Shown: positions 13,601 through 24,739, counted from the first letter of the stretch. The stretch is DNA of 64,000 nt from Mycetohabitans sp. B8 (GCF_021991875.1 NZ_JAHLKR010000018.1:244615-308614), one strand, 5' to 3'. Numbers and translations: made by a program. Notes: generated by a model not told the origin, from the letters alone.

Positions 13601-16600
13601 TCCGTTTAGCGAGCTTGAGGGCGCGCGCATGTATAAAACGGGTGACTTAGCGCGTTATCGACCTGACGGGAATTTGGAGTTTCTGGGACGCAATGATCAC
13701 CAGGTCAAGATTCGAGGTCTTCGAATCGAGTTGGGCGAGATTAAAACATGCCTGGTTAGACATCCGCAGGTACAAGAAGCTGTAGTGCTTGCGCTGGGTG
13801 AGGGAATTGACAAGCGGCTCGTCGCTTACGTCGTGGCCGAGCCGGATCTGGCCGAGCCGGATCAACAGCTTGCCCATACGTTGCGCGCGTATCTTACGGC
13901 CAGACTGCCTGAATACATGGTGCCGGCCGCCTTTGTGCGGCTCGATGTGTTGCCGTTGACGCCCAATGGCAAGCTCGATCGGCGCGCGCTACCCGAGCCG
14001 GACGCCGACGCGCTGGCGCATCAAGCGTATGAAGCGCCGCAAGGTGAGCTAGAGACGACGCTGGCGACGATCTGGGCGCAGCTATTGGGCGTCGAGCGTG
14101 TCGGCCGGCATGACAGCTTCTTTGCGCTCGGTGGCCATTCGCTGCTTGCGGTGCGTTTGATGAACCGAGTCGGCGCGCTGCTAGGTGCTGACGTGCCGCT
14201 GACGGCCATCTTTGCAGCGCCGACGCTGGCCGCGTTCGCGGCGGTGGTGAGTGCGCAATTGAACCAGCCAGTCAATGCATTGCCTGAAATCACACCGGTC
14301 TCGCGCGAAGGCAGCTTGCCGCTGTCGTTCGCGCAGCAACGACTATGGTTCCTCGCGCAACTCGATGGAGTCAGTGGTACCTATCACATCCCGCTTATGC
14401 TGCGTGTGCGCGGGCCTTTCGATCAGGCAGCATGGCAACAAGCGCTGAATGCCCTGTTTGCGCGCCACGAAGCGCTGCGCTCGACGTTTGTCAGTGTCAA
14501 CGGTCAGCCGCGGGTGCAGCTGCTGCCGGCCGACACGGGCGTGCCGCTGCACTGGCATGATCTGCGCGGCGTGCCGGATGCCGACGTGCAGCTGACACGT
14601 TTAAGTCGCGATGCAGCGCACGCACCGTTTGATCTGGTGCAGGGGCCGCTGATCCGCGCGTGTGGTATCCAATTGGCCGATAACGAGTACAGATTGGTGC
14701 TCACGATGCACCATATCGTGTCGGACGGCTGGTCGTTTGGCGTGCTAGTGCGCGAGTTAAGCGCGCTGTACGCGGCTAGCGTTGGAGCCCAAGCTGATTC
14801 CTTGCCAGCGCTGACGATCCAGTATCCGGATTACGCGGCCTGGCAGCGTCAGTGGCTGTCGGGTGAGCGACTTCAAACGCAGAGCGACTATTGGCGCACG
14901 ACGCTGGCCGATGCGCCGGTGCTGCTGGAGCTACCGACGGACCGGCCGCGCCCGGTGCAACCATCATTTGCCGGTGCACACGTGCCGGTGCAGATCGATG
15001 CGCGAACCACGTGTGCACTGAAGCGTTTGAGCGGTGAGCACGGCACGACCCTGTTTATGACGGTGCTTGCCGCGTGGAGCGCGGTGCTCGCGCGCTTGTC
15101 GGGCCAGGATGATTTGGTCATTGGTACGCCCAGCGCGAATCGGGGGCATGCTGCGATCGAGCCGTTGATTGGCTTTTTTGTCAATACGTTGGCGTTACGC
15201 GTGAATTTGGAGGGCGAGCCGACGACAACGCAGTTACTTGAGCGCGTGCGGCGCACGACGTTGGACGCGCAGGCGCATCAAGATCTGCCGTTTGAACAAG
15301 TGGTCGAGATCGTGCAGCCGACGCGCCGGCTCAATCACACGCCGCTGTTTCAGGTGATGTTTGCGTGGCAGAGTGATGAGATCGAACAATGGCGACTGCC
15401 GGATCTGGGCGTCACGCTTGACGATCTTGATTACGACATCGCTAGGTTCGACCTGGAAATGCACCTGTATGAAGCAGGTGAGCAGATCACCGGGTCGTTG
15501 CATTATGCGAGTGCGTTGTTTGACCCCGCGACGATTGAACGGCACGTGGGGTATTTAACGACGCTGTTGCAGGCGATGGTGGCCTGCCCACAGCAACCGG
15601 TGGCAACACTTCAGATGCTGGGAGCGGATGAGCGTCAGTTGCTGCTTCAGACATGGAACGCGACGGCGGCGCCCTACCCAGCCCACCAGTGTATTCATCA
15701 GTTGTTCGAGGCGCAGGTGGCGCGCAGCCCGGAAGCCACTGCGCTGGTGTATGAAGAGCAGACACTGAGCTATGAGCAGCTCAATGCACAAGCTAATCGC
15801 CTCGCGCATCGGCTCATTGAACTGGGCGTTAAGCCGGACGCTCGAGTGGCAATCTGTGTCGAGCGCTCGCCGGCGATGGTTGTGGGACTATTGGCGATCT
15901 TGAAGGCTGGTGGTGCGTATGTGCCGCTCGATCCCGCGTATCCGTCCGAGCGCCTCGCACATATTCTTCATGATGCGGCGCCGGCAATCGTGTTAGCCGA
16001 TGCAGCTGGCCAGGCTGTACTGGGCGATGCGGCACTCGCTTTACAGACCGTACTCGATCCCAATGAGTTGCCGTCGCTGGCGAATACCAATCCGTCGGTG
16101 TTGGACCTCACCGCCCGCAACCTTGCGTACGTGATTTATACGTCGGGCTCTACTGGCACCCCGAAGGGTGTAATGATCGAACATGCACAAGCGAGCAATT
16201 TCTTGTGCTGGGCAATAAAAACGTTTAGTCCAGCAGAAACGCGGCACACGCTATTTGCGACCTCAATCAATTTCGATCTTTCTGTCTATGAATGCTTTGT
16301 GCCGCTGGTGCAAGGCTCGACTTTTCACTTAGTCGATGACGCATTGGCTTTGCTCAATTATTCTCGGCCGGTATCGCTGATCAATACTGTATCTTCTGCG
16401 GTGCAGTCTTTGTTAGAGCACCGAGCGAGCCTATCGTCGGTAGCCACAATTAATTTGGCTGGCGAGCCGTTGACAGCGCCCTTAATCGAGCGGATTTTTG
16501 AACAGTCATCGGTTCAGCGGCTGTGCAACCTCTATGGACCTTCAGAAAGCACGACTTATTCGACCTGGCTGTCGATTCAGCGTGGCGAACCACTGATCGA

Positions 16601-19600
16601 GAGCATCGGCCGACCGATTGCAAACACGCAAGTTTATCTGCTCGATACGTACGGTCAGCCGGTGCCGCTAGGCGCGGTCGGTGAGCTTTACATCGGCGGA
16701 GCCGGTGTTGCCCGTGGCTACCTGAACCGTCCCGAGTTGACAGCTGAGCGTTTTGTGCGTAATCCGTTCTCAGATGCACCCGACGCACGCATGTACAAGA
16801 CGGGCGACCTAGCTCGCTATCAACCCGATGGCAATTTGATATTTGTTGGCCGCAGTGACCAACAGATCAAGATTCGCGGTTACCGGATTGAGCCGGGTGA
16901 GATTGAGGCTGTACTTCAAAGGCACCCCGCCGTGGCACAGGCTGCTGTGATCGCACAAGAGAATCGTTTTGGCGATAAACGGTTGGTCGGCTATGTGGCG
17001 CTTGCCAATCCATCTATTGAATCTAATTCCGCAGCCGAGACAGACCAAGTCGAAGAATGGCAAAGTGTCTATGATGCCTATTACAGTAACGAACAAGATT
17101 ATCCTTTCGGTGAGGATTTCAGTGTCTGGAAGAGCAGCTACGACGGCCACCCAATCCCGTTGACGGATATGCAGGCATGGCGCGCGGATGCGGTGGAGCG
17201 CATCCGTGAACTGCAACCGCGGCGAGTGCTGGAGATTGGCGTAGGCACGGGACTGCTGCTCGCGCACTTAGCGCCCCATTGTGACGCGTATTGGGGCACG
17301 GACTTTTCCGCGCCTTCCATTGAGACATTACGCGCTCAGTTGGCGCAGCAACCGGAACTGGCCTCACGTGTTCAATTGCGCACGCAGGCTGCACATGTCA
17401 CCGAGGGCTTACCGTCAGGGTATTTCGATACCATCGTGATCAACTCGGTGGTGCAATATTTCCCCAGTGCCAGCTATCTAATGGATGTGGTCCGTCAAGC
17501 GATGGATCTGCTGGTGCCCGGTGGACGTGTTTTCATCGGTGACGTGCGCAACCTTAACCTGCTGAACTGTTTCACCACCGCGGTGCAGTTGCACCAAGCC
17601 GACCCTGCGACCGATGACAGGGCTAGCTTAAACCGGCGTATCCAGCAAACGCTGCTTGCCGAGAAAGAGCTGCTGCTAGCACCAGCCTTCTTCAGCGCAC
17701 TGCCAGACAAGGTTGACACGATTGCGGCGGTCGATATTGAGCTCAAGCGCCGTGACTACCATAATGAATTGAGCCGCTATCGCTACGACGTGGTGTTGCG
17801 CAAAGGACCGGTGAACACATTGTCGCTGGCTCAAGCGTCCCAGTTGCGTTGGGGACGAGGCATAGTTGAAATCGACGCGCTACAGACATTGCTTGCGACG
17901 GAGCGTCCCGCTCAGCTGCGCATCACGGGTGTGCCGAATGCAAGGCTAGCGCTGGAGATAGAAGCAATGCAGGCGCTTGAGCATAGCGATGATATCGGCC
18001 TGATTCAGCGTCAATTCTTCACCCGCGATGCGCAAGCGGTCGGATTGGAGCCTGAGGCGTTTTACGCGCTGGGGGAGTCACTCGGATACTGGGTTGGCAT
18101 CACTTGGTCAGAGCATGATGCCCATGCTTGCATGGACGTTGTGTTCGTCCAAGCCAGTGAGATGGCCCAAGCCGCGCCCACCGATGTGTACCTTGAGCTC
18201 ACCAACAATGACGAGTTGTCACCGTTCAGCTACGCGAATCAACCGGCCAGCTTCGATCCATTCGTAGACATTCGCCGCTATGTGGCGACACATCTGCCTG
18301 ACTACATGGTGCCGGCCGCGTTCGTGCGACTGGATGCGTTGCCCTTGACGCCCAACGGCAAGCTCGATCGGCGTGCGCTACCCGCGCCGGATGACGACGC
18401 GCTCGCGCATCAGGCGTATGAAGCGCCACAAGGCGAGCTAGAAGCCACGCTGGCGACGATCTGGGCGCAGCTACTTGGCGTGGAGCGCGTTGGCCGGCAC
18501 GACAGTTTCTTTGCGCTGGGTGGCCATTCGCTGCTTGCGGTGCGTTTGATGAACCGGGTCAGAGCGCTGGGTGCTGAGATGCCGTTGACAAGCTTATTCG
18601 CGTCGCCGACGCTGGCGGCGTTCGCGGCGGCAGTGAGCGCGCAGCTGAACCAGCCAGTCAACGCATTGCCTGAGATCACGCCGATCTCACGCGAAGGCAG
18701 CTTGCCGCTGTCGTTCGCGCAGCAACGGCTGTGGTTCCTCGCGCAGCTCGATGGCGTCAGTGGTACCTATCACATGCCGCTTGCGTTGCGTGTGCAGGGG
18801 ATGTTCAATCGGGCCGCATGGCAACAAGCGCTGGATGCGTTGTTCGCGCGCCACGAGGCGCTGCGCTCGACGTTCGTGAGCGTCGAGGGTCAGCCGCAGG
18901 TGCAGCTGCTGCCGGCTGACACGGGCGTGCCGTTGCGTTGGCATGATCTGCGCGGCGTGCACGATGCCCACGCGCAGCTGGCGCGTTTGAGCGCCGATGA
19001 AGCGCGCGCGCCGTTTGATCTGGCGCGTGGTCCGCTAATGCGTGCATGCGTGATCCAATTGGCCGACGATGAGCACGTACTGGTGCTGACAAAGCACCAT
19101 ATTGTGTCGGACGGCTGGTCGATTGGCGTGCTGGTGAGAGAACTCAGTGCATTGTACGAGGCAAGCGCAGCCGGCCAAGTCGATCCGCTGCCAGCGCTGG
19201 CGATCCAGTATCCGGACTATGCGGCCTGGCAGCGTCAGTGGCTGTCGGGCGAGCGGCTTCAAACGCAGAGCGACTACTGGCGCACGACGCTAGCCGATGC
19301 GCCGGTGCTGCTGGAACTACCGACGGACCGGCCGCGCCCGCCGCAGCAATCGTTTGCCGGCGCATACGTGCCGGTGCAGATCGATGCGCGAACTACGCGT
19401 GCACTGAAGCGCTTGAGCGGTGAGCATGGCACGACACTGTTTATGACGGTGCTTGCCGCATGGAGCGCGGTGCTCGCGCGCTTGTCGGGCCAGCAGGATT
19501 TGGTCATCGGTACGCCCAGCGCGAACCGGGGGCATGCCGCGATCGAGCCGTTAATTGGCTTTTTTGTCAATACGCTGGCGTTGCGTGTCGACTTATCCGG

Positions 19601-22600
19601 CGAGCCCAATACGAATGAACTGCTTAAGCGCGTGCGGCGCACGACGCTGGACGCGCAAGCGCACCAAGATCTGCCGTTCGAGCAAGTGGTCGAGATTGTG
19701 CAGCCGCCGCGCCGGCTCAATCATACGCCGCTGTTTCAGGTGTTGTTCGCGTGGCAGAGTAATGAAACAGGGCAGTGGCGTCTACCCGGACTGGAGATCA
19801 TGCCGACCGGGCTCGATTACGACATGGTCAGGTTTGACCTGGAAATGCACCTGTATGAAGCAGGCGAGGAGATTGTTGGAGCATTGTGCTATGCGAGCGC
19901 GTTGTTTGACTCCGCGACGATCGAGCGGCACGTTGGGTATCTGACGACGATGTTGCAGACGATGGCGGCCTGCCCACAGCAACCGGTGGCAACACTTCAG
20001 ATGCTGGGGCTGGATGAACGTCAGTTGCTGCTTCAGACATGGAACGCGACGGCGGCCCCCTACCCAGCCCACCAGTGCGTTCATCAGTTGTTCGAGGCGC
20101 AGGTGGAGCGCAGCCCGCAAGCCACTGCGCTGGTATATGAAGAGCAGACACTGAGCTATGCGCAATTGAATGCACGGGCTAACCGCCTCGCACATCGGCT
20201 CATTGAATTGGGCGTCAAGCCGGATGCCCGAGTGGCGATCTGTGTCGAGCGCTCGCCGGCAATGGTCGTGGGGCTATTGGCGATCATGAAGGCTGGCGGC
20301 GCTTGTGTGCCACTTGATCCTGCGTATCCGTCCGAGCGCCTCGCGCATATTCTTCATGATGCGGCGCCAACGATCGTATTAGCGGATGCAACGGGCAGGG
20401 CCACGTTGGGGGAAGCGGCACTTGCGTGCCGAACCGTACTGGAGCTGGATGTACTGCTCGATCAAGCTGCATCCAACCCACAGGTAGCCGAACTTACCTC
20501 TCGCCATCTTGCCTATGTCATCTACACGTCTGGCTCCACCGGCACGCCCAAGGGCGTGATGATCGAACATGTTCAAATTGCACGCTTATTCGAGGTTACA
20601 AACCCTAACGAGACCTTAAATGAAGACCAGGCGCTGATCGACCGACAACGAGGTTATAGTCTGACGCCTGCTGATCGCGTTCTCCAAAAAGCACCCTTTA
20701 ACTTCGATGTCTCAATTTGGGAGCTTTTTTGGACGTTGCTCAATGGCGCAACCCTTGTTGTCGCAGACTCCGACGCTCATAAAGATCCTGTTGCCTTAAA
20801 GGATCTTATGGTCCAGCAGCGCATCACGACTGTTCACTTTGTGCCATCCATGCTCAGTATTTTCTTGGATACGGAAGGTGTTCAGCGCTGCACATCGGTG
20901 AAGCATTTGATTTGCGGTGGTGAAGCACTGCCCGGTGCGATTGTTCAGCGGTGTCAGACGCTGCTGCCTGACGCGCAAGTTCACAACTTGTATGGCCCCG
21001 CTGAAAATCCCATTGGTACAACGTTTTGGACCTGCCCCGTGGCATGTACAGAGGGCAATATTCCGATTGGGCGGCCAATCACGAACACGCAGGTCTACTT
21101 GCTTGATACATGCGGCCAGCCGGTGCCGCTGGGTGCGGTCGGGGAGCTGTATATCGGTGGTGACGGTGTGGCGCGCGGCTATTTGAACCGTCCTGAGCTG
21201 ACCGCCGAGCGTTTTGTGCTCAATTCGTTCTCGGCAGAGCCCGGTGCGCGAATGTACAAAACTGGCGATTTGGCACGTTACCGACCCGATGGCAATCTGG
21301 AGTATGTGGGCCGCAACGATGACCAGGTCAAGATACGCGGCTTTCGCATTGAGCTGGGTGAAGTCAAGGCACGCCTTGTTCAACACCCGCAGGTGCGTGA
21401 TGTGGTGGTGCTTGCGCGTGGTGAGGGCCACGACAAGCGGCTTATCGCGTATGTGGTGGCCGAAGCCGAGGAGCAGTTGGCTAGTACGTTGCGCACACAT
21501 GTGGCCGCTCGCTTGCCCGACTATATGGTGCCGGCTGCGTTCGTGCGTTTGGATGCGTTACCACTGACGCCCAACGGTAAACTGGATCAACGCGCGCTGC
21601 CTGAACCGGATTTGACACCAGTTCAATATCGTATCCCTCGTACGCCGCACGAACAGACATTAGCGGAGCTTTTCGCAGAAGTGCTGAATTTGCCTCGTGT
21701 CGGCATTGATGACAGTTTCTTCGATCTGGGTGGTCATTCTTTGTTGGCTATGCGTTTAATTGATCGTATCCGCAAGGCGCTGAAGGTTGACCCTAGCATT
21801 CGTATGTTATTTGAAGCACCCACTGTCGCTGGTTTGGCACAACGCTTGACCCAACTCAATGGTGTTCAAGAAAGTTCGTTTTCTGTTTTGCTTCCTCTTA
21901 AACCTAAAGGAAGTCGTCCTCCTCTTTTCTGTATGCATCCAGGATTCGGTTTAAGTTGGAGTTACATTAGCCTGTCAAGTTTTTTAGACACCGATCAACC
22001 CCTCTATGGGTTGCAAGCTCGTGGGTTTGACGGGGCAAGGCCACTTCCGTCTACCATTGATGACATGGTGTCAGATTACCTAGAGCAAATTCGCCACATT
22101 CAGCCAGAAGGACCTTACTACCTGTTAGGGTGGAGCCTAGGGGGCATAGTTGCTCACAGCATGGCCGTCCGACTTGAACAGCAAGGTGAAAAGGTGGCGT
22201 TGCTAGCTTTACTGGATAGTCTTCCAGGATCGTATTTGGTGGACAGCAAAGGCGAAGTCGACCAAGCGATGGTTAATGCTGCGCTCGCCGATCATTATGG
22301 TGATGAATTTATTGGCGCCATGAGTAGTGATTTCTTAAAAAATGCTCTTGAAATTGCGAAAAACAATCCACGTCTTTTAAATGACTTTTCTCCGTCAACG
22401 TATAGCGGTAATGCGCTATTTTTTCGGGCTACTCTGACAGAACCCGAAGTGGACGTGCTGATCTCGCCTGATGTGTGGAGGTCTTACATACTTGGAAATA
22501 TCGAAGTTTATGATGTCCACTGCAGCCATGGAGAAATGCTAAGGCAGGAGCCTGCGAAACTAATTGGCGAAATCTTAGCCCGAAAGTTGGATGAGATAGA

Positions 22601-22640
22601 GAATAGGCAGATCCAAGGGGAAATTGATGCGACGCAGTAA
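270..22640 (+). CDS. Six-module nonribosomal peptide synthetase with terminal thioesterase (7,456 aa)
   Basis: Cytoplasmic megasynthetase expected to build a hexapeptide on carrier-protein thioesters. The order seen is C-A-MT-PCP / C(dual)-A-PCP / C-A-PCP / C-A-PCP / C-A-MT-PCP / C-A-PCP-TE. All six PCPs carry LGGHSLLA(V/M)R, with the phosphopantetheine serine at about residues 1405, 2480, 3542, 4624, 6087 and 7157. All A domains keep TSGSTG and the NGKLD A10 lysine. My Stachelhaus-type pocket readings are: module 1 DVYWTGGIA (no match), module 2 DAFWIGGTF (Val), module 3 DFWNIGMVH (Thr), module 4 DVWHLTLIG, module 5 DLYNNALTY (Ala), module 6 DVWHIGLIG. The last PCP and TE differ in style and base composition from modules 3-6. 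An AdmH-like MIO enzyme follows 121 bases downstream. No MbtH, exporter or phosphopantetheinyl transferase lies in the window. I do not recognise a named product. Confidence 0.97.
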   Translation: MSISVTPLTYPLSTAQTEVWLAQQLYPDSCAYTIGQYTVIEGVVDPALFEAALRQVINEADSLRLHFVQTDEGIQQYVGSPAWSLSRVDLSAEADSQAAAQAWMRADYEQPLNLLQGPLFHYALLKTASDQTLWYQRYHAIVMDGMGMHLITQRIAHVYSAMCEGHKPAPCPFRSVSQLLEKHAQYRNSAQWARDETYWLKRCANWPEPMVYASQLASPFHHPLRHVTDLAQSDSQGMDTFESSATDLIQLVTAAMAAYLHRLTGAQDVVLGVPVAVCLNRDRCVPGKVSNVLPIRLTVQPSTSLSSLKDQVAQKIHQGLRHQRYPIDALRQVLGLTPTQRLFGSLLDVGVVDNHLLWDACPSTSYLLTTGSIESLLVVAHAQPDSPRLRFALDANRVFDTANEFASSQHGFLAFLKALHAEPTRPISDVDWLNAAQQQRMLVEWNTTAQPVPDATLPELFEKQVERTPGATALVCVDQTLSYAALNAQANRLAHWLIRLGVVTETPVAVLMQRSAERVVAALAVIKAGGVYMPLNEQWPDSRLHTLLSETQAPVVLTDRALQARCDALSTHVMVVDADASLTQESSDNPALSCSSEQLAYLMYTSGSTGQPKGVGIVHRTVRYMALDRRLSAARDRVLLHSSHAFDVSTYELWTPLLCGGQAVIVPPGELDVHVLQETIRAHQVSALWLSAGLFQVMAEGDLSYLRSVRQLTVGGDVVSSAAAQRVLEYCPTLRFINGYGPTETTIATCHLIEAPYQAQASIPIGTPLDNATAYVLDACLRPVPVGVVGELYIAGEGVARGYFNRPGLTAERFIAHPFDGSGARLYRTGDLAYWRSDGALEFVGRADQQVKVRGFRVELGEVEAVLQAHPGVAQAAVIAREDQAGSQQLVGYIVLDEAPAERDLATEANQVEEWQKVYDTYYQDDGDDPFGENFNIWKSSYDGQPILLADMRAWRADAVERIRKLQPRRVLEIGVGTGLLLAHLAPHCEAYWGTDISAPVIETLKAQVAQQAELTARIELRTQPAHITDGLPQGYFDTIVINSVVLHFPNADYLIDVLRQAMALLAPGGALFIGDVPDLRLFGCFVSAVQLHQADPTTDDRASVCRRIEQTQLARKELRLAPAFFSTLPHTIDEIAAIDIQLKQGDYHNELSRYRYDVVLRKGPVNTLSLVHAPQLHWAAESTTLEAVQTHLAAERPACLRIVGVPNMRLACELEAMQALDNDDCDLKQIQHRLKTGYTQAMAPAVEDFYALGESLGYWVGVTWSEQAAPACIDIVLVQTGDMACVIPTDLYLPPSASSGQSPHAYANNPTSLDQFADIRQYVAARLPEYMVPAAFMRLDALPLTPNGKLDRRALPAPSSALSEQRYEAPQGEFETTLAAIWRELLGVERIGRQDSFFSLGGHSLLAVRMIERLRRLGLTVSVRTLFESPTLAALAQSLGQHREVTVPPNVIAPDTTAITPQMLSLIDLTQADIDRIVEQVPGGVANIQDIYALSPLQDGILFHHLLATDGDPYLRMVQKSFDDRKGLDHYLNAVRQVVDRHDILRTAFMWDGLSTPAQVVWRHAALSVTELVLDPAQGPAVEQLNHRFNPRRHRIDLTQAPLMHFVIARDSDDSWLLFEWVHHLIDDHATLEAMHTEVQVFLDGRGDTLPPAQPFRNLVAQARLGVSQEAHERFFTDMLADVQEPTLPFGLVDVHRDGTEVTEAQHALPQALNDQLRAQAKRLGVSVASLFHLAWAQVLARASGQQRVVFGTVLFGRMQGGDGAGSAMGPFINTLPLRVELNRSVEHSVRDTQARLAALLEHEHASLALAQRCSGVPAGTPLFSALLNYRRNVVRLGDKQSGEGAGFLDVEGRTNYPLTLSVDDADRALRLSVQVARPFDADRVCGYMQQVLGSLAQALEYTPNLPVWHLEVLPGEERALLLQTWNATQREYPSHRCVQQLFEDQVARTPEATALVDKDQVLSYAQLNARANRLAHRLIDLGIQPGHAVATLLERSIDLVVAQLAILKAGAAYVPIDPRAPTERQSWIVSDCAAQLLLTDVYTDVAAAVSTALLRLDWSDNDETEHTPTTCPQPACCSADTAYVMYTSGSTGMPKGVRVPHRAIARLVINNGYVDVGADDRVALAANPAFDASTFEVWAPLLNGAAVVVIDHDTVLTPALFEQTLREQRISVLWLTVGLFNQMAVELGPVFPQLKALIVGGDALDASVVGQVLRQTPPQQLINGYGPTESTTFATTYRITAVPKGNVNIPIGRPIANTQVYLLDMYGQPVPLGAVGELYIGGAGVAHGYLNRPELTAECFVRDPFSGEPDARMYKTGDLARYLPDGNLEFVGRNDEQVKIRGFRIEPGEIEACLAQHPQVRDAVVLVRGEGSDKRLVAYMVAEADEQLVSELRTHVAARLPEYMVPAAFVRLDALPLTPNGKLDRRALPEPDAGALAHHVYEAPQGELETMLAQIWAELLEVERVGRHDSFFALGGHSLLAVRLMNRVGALGADVPLAALFASPTLAAFAAVVSAQLNQQTTALPEITPVSREGGLPLSFAQQRLWFLAQLDEASANYHIPLVLHVRGSLNRAAWQQALDALLARHEALRSTFVSVEGQPQVRLLPADTGVLLHWHDLRGVPDADAQLSRLTADEVHAPFDLARGPLMRACVIQLSDDNYQCVLTQHHIVSDGWSLDVLIRELSALYAASVAGQVDPLPALAIQYPDYAAWQRQWLSGERLQTQSDYWRATLADAPVLLELPTDRPRPAQQSFAGAHVPVQIDARTTRALKRLSGEHGTTLFMTVLAAWSAVLARLSGQDDLVIGTPSANRGHAAIEPLIGFFVNMLALRVNLEGEPTTTQLLERVRRTTLEAQAHQDLPFEQVVEIVQPPRRLNHTPLFQVMFAWQSNETGQWRLPELEVKPGELNYDMVRFDLEMHLYEAGEEITGSLHYASALFDSATIERHVEYLTTLLQAMVACPQQPVATLQMLGPDERQLLLQTWNATAAPYPVHPCIHQLFEAQVQRSPNATALVYEEQTLSYAQLNARANRLAHRLIELGVKPDARVVLCIERSPAMVVGLLAILKAGGAYVPLDPAYSSERLAHILADTAPTIVLADAAGRAALGDAVLTSCTVLDPNRLPEAADTNPSVSGLTAHDLAYVIYTSGSTGMPKGVMVEHAQVVRLFDATHSWYGFNEHDTWCLFHSFAFDFSVWELWGALRYGGKLVIVPHHIARSAQAFHQLVCEQGITVLNQTPSAFKAFIASQTQSALSDQLRYVIFGGEALEPAILQAWYATRDERRPQLVNMYGITETTVHVTYRPLLQQDSKQVGNPIGVRIPDLKIYLLDAHGQPVPLGAVGELYIGGGGVARGYLNRPELTAERFVRDPFSDAPDARMYKTGDLARYVSDGNLAYVGRNDDQIKIRGFRIEPGEIEACLVQHAQVRDAVVLVRGEGMDKRLVAYVVAEPDDALASTLRTHMVARLPEYMVPAAFVRLDALPLTPNGKLDRRALPEPDADALAHQAYEAPQGELEATLAAIWTQLLGVERVGRHDSFFALGGHSLLAVRLMNRVGALGADVPLAALFASPTLAAFAAVVSAQLNQSVNALPEITPVSREGSLPLSFAQQRLWFLTQLDEVNGTYHIPLVLRVRGPFDRAAWQQALDALFARHEALRSTFVSIDGQPQVRLLPADTGVPLHWHDLRGVPDADAQRVRLTADEVHAPFDLTRGPLMRACVIQLADDNYQCVLTQHHIVSDGWSLDVLIRELSALYAASVAGQVDPLPALAIQYPDYAAWQRQWLSGERLQTQSDYWRTTLADAPVLLELPTDRPRPAQQSFAGAHVPVQIDAQTTRALKRLSGEHGTTLFMTVLAAWSAVLARLSGQHDVVIGTPSANRGHAAIEPLIGFFVNTLALRVDLSGEPDTAQLLARVRRTTLDAQAHQDLPFEQVVEIVQPPRRLNHTPLFQVLFAWQSNETGQWRLPELEVTPDELDYDIARFDLEMHLYEAGEEITGSLHYASALFDSATIERHVGYLTTMLQAMVACPQQPVATLQMLGADERQWLLQTWNATTASHSAHPCIHQLFEAQVARSPQAIALVYEEQTLSYEQLNAQANRLAHQLIELGVKPDARVAICVERSPAMVVGLLAIMKAGGAYVPLDPAYPSERLAHILADTAPTIALADTAGQSALGDTVLASLTVLDPNVLPEGATTNPQVPELTARHLAYVIYTSGSTGTPKGVMVEHAQIAHLFDVTQLDDAQQKNQASMKHPVWMRQAYGLTPDDRVLQKAPFTFDVSVWECFCTLLNGATLVVAAPGVHRDPSALMELMIRQRITTVHFVPSMLSMFLATDGVQRCTAVKRLLCTGEALASTHVRLCQRLLPHAQLHNLYGPTEATIGVAAWTCPAEYTEDNIPIGRPIANNRLYLLDRHGQPVPLGATGELYISGASVVRGYLNESGLTAERFLLDPFSELEGARMYKTGDLARYRPDGNLEFLGRNDHQVKIRGLRIELGEIKTCLVRHPQVQEAVVLALGEGIDKRLVAYVVAEPDLAEPDQQLAHTLRAYLTARLPEYMVPAAFVRLDVLPLTPNGKLDRRALPEPDADALAHQAYEAPQGELETTLATIWAQLLGVERVGRHDSFFALGGHSLLAVRLMNRVGALLGADVPLTAIFAAPTLAAFAAVVSAQLNQPVNALPEITPVSREGSLPLSFAQQRLWFLAQLDGVSGTYHIPLMLRVRGPFDQAAWQQALNALFARHEALRSTFVSVNGQPRVQLLPADTGVPLHWHDLRGVPDADVQLTRLSRDAAHAPFDLVQGPLIRACGIQLADNEYRLVLTMHHIVSDGWSFGVLVRELSALYAASVGAQADSLPALTIQYPDYAAWQRQWLSGERLQTQSDYWRTTLADAPVLLELPTDRPRPVQPSFAGAHVPVQIDARTTCALKRLSGEHGTTLFMTVLAAWSAVLARLSGQDDLVIGTPSANRGHAAIEPLIGFFVNTLALRVNLEGEPTTTQLLERVRRTTLDAQAHQDLPFEQVVEIVQPTRRLNHTPLFQVMFAWQSDEIEQWRLPDLGVTLDDLDYDIARFDLEMHLYEAGEQITGSLHYASALFDPATIERHVGYLTTLLQAMVACPQQPVATLQMLGADERQLLLQTWNATAAPYPAHQCIHQLFEAQVARSPEATALVYEEQTLSYEQLNAQANRLAHRLIELGVKPDARVAICVERSPAMVVGLLAILKAGGAYVPLDPAYPSERLAHILHDAAPAIVLADAAGQAVLGDAALALQTVLDPNELPSLANTNPSVLDLTARNLAYVIYTSGSTGTPKGVMIEHAQASNFLCWAIKTFSPAETRHTLFATSINFDLSVYECFVPLVQGSTFHLVDDALALLNYSRPVSLINTVSSAVQSLLEHRASLSSVATINLAGEPLTAPLIERIFEQSSVQRLCNLYGPSESTTYSTWLSIQRGEPLIESIGRPIANTQVYLLDTYGQPVPLGAVGELYIGGAGVARGYLNRPELTAERFVRNPFSDAPDARMYKTGDLARYQPDGNLIFVGRSDQQIKIRGYRIEPGEIEAVLQRHPAVAQAAVIAQENRFGDKRLVGYVALANPSIESNSAAETDQVEEWQSVYDAYYSNEQDYPFGEDFSVWKSSYDGHPIPLTDMQAWRADAVERIRELQPRRVLEIGVGTGLLLAHLAPHCDAYWGTDFSAPSIETLRAQLAQQPELASRVQLRTQAAHVTEGLPSGYFDTIVINSVVQYFPSASYLMDVVRQAMDLLVPGGRVFIGDVRNLNLLNCFTTAVQLHQADPATDDRASLNRRIQQTLLAEKELLLAPAFFSALPDKVDTIAAVDIELKRRDYHNELSRYRYDVVLRKGPVNTLSLAQASQLRWGRGIVEIDALQTLLATERPAQLRITGVPNARLALEIEAMQALEHSDDIGLIQRQFFTRDAQAVGLEPEAFYALGESLGYWVGITWSEHDAHACMDVVFVQASEMAQAAPTDVYLELTNNDELSPFSYANQPASFDPFVDIRRYVATHLPDYMVPAAFVRLDALPLTPNGKLDRRALPAPDDDALAHQAYEAPQGELEATLATIWAQLLGVERVGRHDSFFALGGHSLLAVRLMNRVRALGAEMPLTSLFASPTLAAFAAAVSAQLNQPVNALPEITPISREGSLPLSFAQQRLWFLAQLDGVSGTYHMPLALRVQGMFNRAAWQQALDALFARHEALRSTFVSVEGQPQVQLLPADTGVPLRWHDLRGVHDAHAQLARLSADEARAPFDLARGPLMRACVIQLADDEHVLVLTKHHIVSDGWSIGVLVRELSALYEASAAGQVDPLPALAIQYPDYAAWQRQWLSGERLQTQSDYWRTTLADAPVLLELPTDRPRPPQQSFAGAYVPVQIDARTTRALKRLSGEHGTTLFMTVLAAWSAVLARLSGQQDLVIGTPSANRGHAAIEPLIGFFVNTLALRVDLSGEPNTNELLKRVRRTTLDAQAHQDLPFEQVVEIVQPPRRLNHTPLFQVLFAWQSNETGQWRLPGLEIMPTGLDYDMVRFDLEMHLYEAGEEIVGALCYASALFDSATIERHVGYLTTMLQTMAACPQQPVATLQMLGLDERQLLLQTWNATAAPYPAHQCVHQLFEAQVERSPQATALVYEEQTLSYAQLNARANRLAHRLIELGVKPDARVAICVERSPAMVVGLLAIMKAGGACVPLDPAYPSERLAHILHDAAPTIVLADATGRATLGEAALACRTVLELDVLLDQAASNPQVAELTSRHLAYVIYTSGSTGTPKGVMIEHVQIARLFEVTNPNETLNEDQALIDRQRGYSLTPADRVLQKAPFNFDVSIWELFWTLLNGATLVVADSDAHKDPVALKDLMVQQRITTVHFVPSMLSIFLDTEGVQRCTSVKHLICGGEALPGAIVQRCQTLLPDAQVHNLYGPAENPIGTTFWTCPVACTEGNIPIGRPITNTQVYLLDTCGQPVPLGAVGELYIGGDGVARGYLNRPELTAERFVLNSFSAEPGARMYKTGDLARYRPDGNLEYVGRNDDQVKIRGFRIELGEVKARLVQHPQVRDVVVLARGEGHDKRLIAYVVAEAEEQLASTLRTHVAARLPDYMVPAAFVRLDALPLTPNGKLDQRALPEPDLTPVQYRIPRTPHEQTLAELFAEVLNLPRVGIDDSFFDLGGHSLLAMRLIDRIRKALKVDPSIRMLFEAPTVAGLAQRLTQLNGVQESSFSVLLPLKPKGSRPPLFCMHPGFGLSWSYISLSSFLDTDQPLYGLQARGFDGARPLPSTIDDMVSDYLEQIRHIQPEGPYYLLGWSLGGIVAHSMAVRLEQQGEKVALLALLDSLPGSYLVDSKGEVDQAMVNAALADHYGDEFIGAMSSDFLKNALEIAKNNPRLLNDFSPSTYSGNALFFRATLTEPEVDVLISPDVWRSYILGNIEVYDVHCSHGEMLRQEPAKLIGEILARKLDEIENRQIQGEIDATQ
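4660..7820 (+). other. NRPS module 2: dual C/E - A(Val) - PCP
   Basis: The C domain begins [17 protein letters not shown] (about residues 1494-1512). This matches the extended HH[IL]xxxxGD signature described for dual condensation/epimerisation domains. The second histidine motif is HHLIDDH near residue 1624, with His in place of the usual Gly. Residue 1 is therefore predicted to be epimerised to D before condensation. The A-domain pocket DAFWIGGTF is the classic valine code. The PCP serine is residue 2480. Confidence 0.85.
7840..11015 (+). other. NRPS module 3: LCL C - A(Thr) - PCP
   Basis: The C domain has HHIVSDGWS near residue 2669 and an [10 protein letters not shown] opening, as in L-to-L condensation domains. 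The A domain (LSYAQLN near 3021, FDFSVWE near 3190) gives DFWNIGMVH, the classic threonine code. The PCP serine is residue 3542. The Thr hydroxyl is a plausible nucleophile for macrolactone formation by the thioesterase, but that is inference. Confidence 0.88.
11030..14265 (+). other. NRPS module 4: LCL C - A (non-canonical Ser-like pocket) - PCP
   Basis: The C domain has HHIVSDGWS near residue 3731. The A-domain pocket reads D-V-W-H-L-T-L-I-G. The first half is the serine code (DVWH), but Ser301 becomes Thr and Asp331 becomes Gly. About 20-25 extra residues lie between the A3 and A4 motifs compared with module 3. The PCP serine is residue 4624. The pocket is close to that of module 6, so both modules may take the same or related substrates. 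Confidence 0.8.
14280..18650 (+). other. NRPS module 5: LCL C - A(Ala) - N-methyltransferase - PCP
   Basis: The C domain has HHIVSDGWS near residue 4814. The A-domain pocket DLYNNALTY is a recognised alanine code. An N-methyltransferase insert (motif [10 protein letters not shown] near residue 5653) is very similar to that in module 1, including its flanks. The PCP serine is residue 6087. The predicted residue is N-methyl-alanine. Confidence 0.88.
18660..22640 (+). other. NRPS module 6: LCL C - A (Ser-like pocket) - PCP - thioesterase
   Basis: The C domain has HHIVSDGWS near residue 6276. The A-domain pocket reads D-V-W-H-I-G-L-I-G, and the A5 motif is YGPAENP rather than the usual YGPTE. 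A10 is [10 protein letters not shown]. The PCP (serine 7157, [20 protein letters not shown]) is of a different type from the earlier PCPs. The type I thioesterase (about residues 7205-7456) has GWSLGG with nucleophile Ser7289, LLDS with a candidate acid, and a SHGEML histidine at 7420. It should release the hexapeptide by hydrolysis or cyclisation. Confidence 0.85.
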
Positions 22641-22761
22641 AGTTTTGTGGGGCGCTTTGCGCAAGCTAAGGTCAGGAACTCTGGAGCTGGGTGCCCCAAA
22701 AGTAAGGAATTTTGATAACTTGTAGAAAATTAATGGGTAATATTTTAAAAGGGATTAAATT

Positions 22762-24351
22762 ATGGATAATATATTAGAAATTTCGGGCGCCGGTTTGAGA
22801 GCGGTTGACATTGCCAGGGCGGCGTATGATTTCAATATCAACGTTCGCCTTAGCCAAGAAGCATGTGCATCTATTATGCAATCGCGAAAGTTGCTTGACG
22901 ATCTTATTTTGCACGGAAAGGTAATTTATGGCGTAAATACAAGTATGGGGGGATTTGTCAAATATCTTATCCCAGATAAGTATGCTGCAAAAATGCAGGA
23001 AAATCTCATTGCAGCAGTCGCAACGAATGTTGGATCATACTTTGATGACCATGTAGTTCGAGCGACAATGTTAGCGCGTATTAATTCACTGACCCGCGGC
23101 GTATCTGCTATTTCTTTAGAGAACATGCAGAAATTTGTTGACATTTTTAACAAAGGAATATGCCCTTGCATTCCTCAAAAAGGGTCTCTTGGTACTAGCG
23201 GAGATTTAGGTCCGCTTGCTGCTATAGCATTGGCGCTAACCGGAAAATGGAAGGTTAGATATCGTGGGGAAATTATGGACGCATTAGATGCGCTCCATGA
23301 TGCGGATATTGAGCCACTTAAACTGAGTTATAAAGAAGGGTTGGCGTTAATTAATGGTACGTCAGCCATGACGGGGCTTGCGTGTCTGTTAGTGAATGAT
23401 GCTGAAAAGCTGATCGAATCGTATGAATCAATAACAGCCTTAACTTTGGAGGCGTTAAAAGGAAAGCGTAAGGTATTTTCACCATTGGTGCATGAAGAAA
23501 AGTTGCATCAAGGTCAGAGGGTGTCTGCAACGAATATATATAATATGCTTTCTGACAGTGGTATGGTCGGTAATGAAGATGATGTTTCGAAAGAACTTCG
23601 ATCGCAACTTTCCGATGATGTAATCGATGGTGTTGATAATCAAATTGAAGACGCTTATTCTTTGCGGTGTACTCCGCAGATACTTGGCCCGATCAAGGAT
23701 GCTGTTAATTACGTTAAATCTGTGGTGGAAAATGAATTGAATTCTAGTAGTGATAATCCATTGATTATTCCGAAATGCGGTGATGTTTATCATAATGGTC
23801 ATTTTCATGGTCAATATATATCTATGGCAATGGATCATTTGTCTATTGCCTTAGTTACGTTGAGTAATTTATCGGACCGGCGTATTGATCGATTCATGGA
23901 TAAAAATAATAGCAATGGATTGCCGCCATTTCTTTGCGAAAATGATCAGGGGATTCGGTTGGGGTTGATGGGTGGTCAATTTATGAGTGCTTCCCTTGCT
24001 TCTGAAAATCGATCATTGTGTGTGCCAGTTTCCATTCAGTCGCTACCCTCAACAGCTGATTTTCAAGATATCGTCTCACTTGGTCTTGTGGCTGCTCGGC
24101 GTGCACGGGAAATATTGGATAATACTGTGTATGTTATAAGCTTTGAGCTTTTGTGTGCGTGCCAGGCAGCCGACATTCGAGGTGCTGAAAAATTGGGCAC
24201 TCATACTGCCACGATTTATAATGCGTTACGGTCTTTTCTGCCGTTTTTTGATAAAGATGAACCGCTTACGTCGTATCTGGAGGACGTGGCTAATTTCATT
24301 CGGAATGGAATGGTTTGTCCTTCGGGGATGACTAATGAGCATGTTATATAA
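22762..24351 (+). CDS. AdmH-like MIO enzyme: phenylalanine 2,3-aminomutase or ammonia-lyase (529 aa)
   Basis: Member of the aromatic amino-acid lyase/aminomutase family, whose electrophilic MIO cofactor forms from an internal tripeptide. Seen here: catalytic-loop YGVNTSMGG (Tyr56), the MIO precursor as Thr145-Ser146-Gly147 in GTSGDLGPLA, NSSSDNP, GHFHGQY, and the QIEDAYSLRCTPQ region. A TSG precursor in place of ASG, and the 89-residue Tyr-to-Thr spacing, match my recollection of Pantoea AdmH (PaPAM), which makes (S)-beta-phenylalanine for andrimid. Placed 121 bases after the NRPS with an AAAGGGA ribosome site, it most likely supplies a beta-aryl amino acid. A lyase giving cinnamate cannot be excluded from sequence. 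Codon use is clearly AT-rich compared with the NRPS, a sign of separate acquisition. Confidence 0.9.
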   Translation: MDNILEISGAGLRAVDIARAAYDFNINVRLSQEACASIMQSRKLLDDLILHGKVIYGVNTSMGGFVKYLIPDKYAAKMQENLIAAVATNVGSYFDDHVVRATMLARINSLTRGVSAISLENMQKFVDIFNKGICPCIPQKGSLGTSGDLGPLAAIALALTGKWKVRYRGEIMDALDALHDADIEPLKLSYKEGLALINGTSAMTGLACLLVNDAEKLIESYESITALTLEALKGKRKVFSPLVHEEKLHQGQRVSATNIYNMLSDSGMVGNEDDVSKELRSQLSDDVIDGVDNQIEDAYSLRCTPQILGPIKDAVNYVKSVVENELNSSSDNPLIIPKCGDVYHNGHFHGQYISMAMDHLSIALVTLSNLSDRRIDRFMDKNNSNGLPPFLCENDQGIRLGLMGGQFMSASLASENRSLCVPVSIQSLPSTADFQDIVSLGLVAARRAREILDNTVYVISFELLCACQAADIRGAEKLGTHTATIYNALRSFLPFFDKDEPLTSYLEDVANFIRNGMVCPSGMTNEHVI

Positions 24352-24584
24352 AAATCAGGGCGGTAGTGGAGCGGTGGCACAGGTTGGATAAGTAGTCGGA
24401 CCTGAACAATCCGTCCAGGCTGATGCAATAAGGCAGGGAAGCTAAAAAGGTATGGTGGGAGTTGCAAGAGGCAGGCCTATTGGCGTGAATTTGCTGCAAA
24501 TTTCGACGAGGGTTGAATGGGTCCGAGGACGCCGGTGCCAGAGGGGGATTGATTCCGCCAGCCGTAGTACGTCGCTTCTGAGCA

Positions 24585-24712
24585 TGCCATGCTTGCGGCA
24601 AAGCTCCGCTGGCTTCAGGCTTGCCTCGCCTTCCTTCAGCACGCCAATAATCTGTTCTTTGGTGAATCGTTTCTTTACGACCGATCCTCTTCAGAACGGA
24701 CTCTACATCGTC
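24585..24712 (-). pseudogene. IS3-family OrfA transposase N-terminal relic
   Basis: On the minus strand the sequence reads KKRFTKEQIIGVLKEGEAS followed by LKPAELCRKHGM, the N-terminal helix-turn-helix region of IS3-family (IS407-like) OrfA. Homology stops abruptly after the HGM and runs into unrelated sequence. No OrfB follows, so this is a dead fragment. The bases between the MIO gene and this relic (24352-24584) hold only short broken frames that I cannot assign; they may be another IS end. Confidence 0.75.
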
Positions 24713-24739
24713 AGCGTACTAATCTCGGGGAGCAGGTCA

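Noticed and set aside
8400..19400. Regularly spaced near-identical blocks that could suggest a CRISPR or satellite array
   Set aside because: The spacing is one NRPS module (3-4 kb) and the blocks encode the C-domain region, so they are module homology.
270..22640. Assignment of the NRPS to rhizonin or rhizomide-type peptides known from Rhizopus endosymbionts
   Set aside because: Those are heptapeptides as I recall, and the readable pockets here (Val, Thr, N-Me-Ala in six modules) do not fit rhizonin's furylalanine, Leu, Ile and Val set. No name is given.
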